A program made the position numbers and the translations under genes. From positions 1-36,680 of the forward strand of contig CAMZNJ010000038.1 of NCBI GenBank assembly GCA_947313825.1: DNA of 36,680 nucleotides, given 5' to 3'. This document shows, one piece after another, positions 36,436 through 36,680 of this stretch. The notes beneath the pieces are model-generated. The model worked only from the letters and a program-made list of their open reading frames with translations, was not told where the DNA came from and did not search any database. This stretch comes from an uncultured Deferribacteraceae bacterium. Lineage in GTDB: Bacteria > Chrysiogenota > Deferribacteres > CAMZNJ01. Within the stretch, counting starts at the first letter, position 1; every line of letters begins with the position of its first letter.

Positions 36436-36657
36436 CTAGTATCTAGAACGACTCTTGTACAGCAACTTTTGTTGCTTGCGTTGTGCTTTTAGTTTCTGCT
36501 TACGGCGTACTTCCGTAGGCTTTTCGTAAAATGCATGACGCTTAAGTTCACGTATTAGCCCTTCACGCTCGATCTTCTTTTTCAAGACGCGAATAGCTTG
36601 TTCAACGTTGTTGTTGTCCACGCGGACAATAGCATTGACAGCCAAAACAATCACCAC
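36436..36657 (-). CDS. rpsU: 30S ribosomal protein S21
   Basis: VDNNNVEQAIRVLKKKIEREGLIRELKRHAFYEKPTEVRRKQKLKAQRKQQKLLYKSR. Confidence 0.94.
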   Translation of the reverse strand: MVIVLAVNAIVRVDNNNVEQAIRVLKKKIEREGLIRELKRHAFYEKPTEVRRKQKLKAQRKQQKLLYKSRSRY

Positions 36658-36680
36658 CTTTTTTAAAATTTTAGATGACC

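Overview
The window looks like a chromosomal, mostly housekeeping segment from a Gram-negative bacterium (lpxB, LolA-like and SecDF-YajC genes); I cannot place the taxon. Left to right: trmFO (-, truncated by the window edge), a LolA-like gene (+), an 11-subunit complex I operon nuoABCDHIJKLMN (+, no nuoE/F/G), four tRNA genes (Lys, Glu, Val, Asp), a small ORF resembling the N-terminal part of GIY-YIG family proteins, a minisatellite, lpxB / AMIN-domain protein / pilM-like (-), a GltD-like oxidoreductase (-), a secreted protein (-), two tandem MATE transporters (+), truA (+), a second minisatellite, mqnA (-), a transglutaminase-like membrane protein (-), a CHASE2-adenylate/guanylate cyclase (-), an exported protein (-), secF, secD, yajC, tgt and rpsU (all -). 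I see no phage, transposon, CRISPR or obvious defence locus. The most striking signal is a pervasive layer of short tandem repeats. Inside genes the units are multiples of 3 (9, 12, 15, 51 bp). Next to or overlapping stop codons the units are mostly not multiples of 3 (7, 10, 11/9, 14, about 17-19 bp). Other signals worth checking are a nested structured-RNA candidate upstream of nuoA and a duplicated intergenic hairpin between nuoJ and nuoK with pairing-preserving substitutions. All product calls come from reading the translations; no database search was run.
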